8,181 bases of DNA, taken from Gammaproteobacteria bacterium (GTDB lineage Bacteria > Pseudomonadota > Gammaproteobacteria > UBA5335). This document shows, one piece after another, positions 8,102 to 8,181 of this stretch. Position numbers and translations under genes: made by a program. Location: NCBI GenBank assembly GCA_011620145.1, contig WOZT01000098.1:9834-18014 (forward strand). Reading direction: 5' to 3'. Numbering within the stretch: position 1 is the first letter of the stretch; the number at the start of each line of letters is the position of its first letter. Below the pieces are notes generated by a model. It ran no database searches. It saw nothing but the letters and a program-made list of their open reading frames with translations, and was not told the DNA's origin.

Positions 8102-8120
8102 AGCCATCCTGGGGATGGCT
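8102..8120. repeat. Perfect 8-bp inverted repeat, AGCCATCC-TGG-GGATGGCT
   Basis: The arms at 8102-8109 and 8113-8120 are perfectly complementary around a 3-nt centre, about 295 bp upstream of the sucA ATG. There is no T-run on either side, so it is not a standard intrinsic terminator. It could be an operator for a dimeric regulator, or a stem at the 3' end of a neighbouring transcript. The arm GATGGCT also occurs next to the CCCGATGG copy at 7950. Confidence 0.5.
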
Positions 8121-8181
8121 GCACAGACTACATGGAAGAGAGGCTGCGCGCGGGCGGTTTTGGTTCCGTCAAACGGGGCTG

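Larger units (their letters stand above)
7808..8181 (-). other. Upstream and probable leader region of the sucA operon, no supported gene
   Basis: No recognisable gene lies in these 374 bases. In the sucA transcript sense, roughly 7820-7970 is strikingly pyrimidine-rich, with CCTCCTCC and CTCCTCCC tracts. Other structures are an imperfect hairpin GGCTGC/GCAGCC at 7860-7880, an imperfect stem based on GGCAA/TTGCC at 8012-8032, a perfect 8-bp inverted repeat at 8102-8120 and three CCATCGGG copies. Several reading frames are open, including two - strand frames of 90 and 97 codons, but none encodes a recognisable protein and their composition mirrors the pyrimidine bias. I find no well-spaced -35/-10 pair and no sigma-54 site, so the promoter may be weak, activator-dependent or off-window. 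Confidence 0.6.

Noticed and set aside
7814..8107. 97-codon - strand frame upstream of sucA, open to the window edge
   Set aside because: It shows no family similarity, has no clear ribosome binding site, and overlaps other equally open frames. It is Ala/Ser/Leu-rich, as expected by chance.
8167..8172. TTGACG on the - strand as a -35 box for sucA
   Set aside because: At 16-18 nt spacing the -10 position is GC-rich and nothing like TATAAT, so it is not a supportable promoter.
8128..8181. 17-codon - strand frame ending in TAG at 8128-8130 as the tail of an upstream gene
   Set aside because: It is too short to recognise, and another frame is open over the same bases. Nothing in the residues identifies a family.

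Overview
The window is a compact, GC-rich stretch of bacterial chromosome carrying four central housekeeping genes: a (p)ppGpp synthetase gene on the + strand, and a three-gene 2-oxoglutarate dehydrogenase operon on the - strand that converges on it. The protein sequences (monofunctional RelA with a dead hydrolase domain; E1o and E2o closely resembling the E. coli SucA/SucB type) point to a gammaproteobacterium. A betaproteobacterium is less likely, and I cannot name a genus. Codon use is strongly biased: across all four genes I find only two codons from the set TTA/CTA/TCA.

Layout. Positions 1-2103 (+) hold relA, whose reading frame is open to the left edge, so its N-terminus lies outside the window. 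A 20-bp gap with no recognisable terminator separates it from lpdA (2124-3557, -). Upstream of lpdA on the - strand come sucB (3636-4919) and sucA (4943-7807). Transcription order is therefore sucA, sucB, lpdA, which are E1o, E2o and E3 of the 2-oxoglutarate dehydrogenase complex. The sucA-sucB gap is 23 nt and mostly ribosome binding site. The sucB-lpdA gap is 78 nt and carries a strong 10-bp hairpin plus an overlapping alternative hairpin.

The last 374 bases (7808-8181) contain no gene I can support. They are the upstream region and probable leader of the sucA operon, pyrimidine-rich in the transcript sense close to sucA. They hold a perfect 8-bp inverted repeat and three copies of an 8-bp motif, but no convincing sigma-70 or sigma-54 promoter.

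Functionally, E1o (ThDP) decarboxylates 2-oxoglutarate and passes the succinyl group to the lipoyl-lysine of E2o, which makes succinyl-CoA. E3 (FAD) reoxidises dihydrolipoyl to NADH. RelA makes the starvation alarmone on stalled ribosomes; nothing in the sequence links its function directly to the operon beyond adjacency. I see no mobile element, CRISPR, tRNA, rRNA or novel defence system. The points worth a second look are regulatory: the switch-like hairpin pair before lpdA, the repeated motifs upstream of sucA, and a variant acidic motif (QxDD) in RelA.
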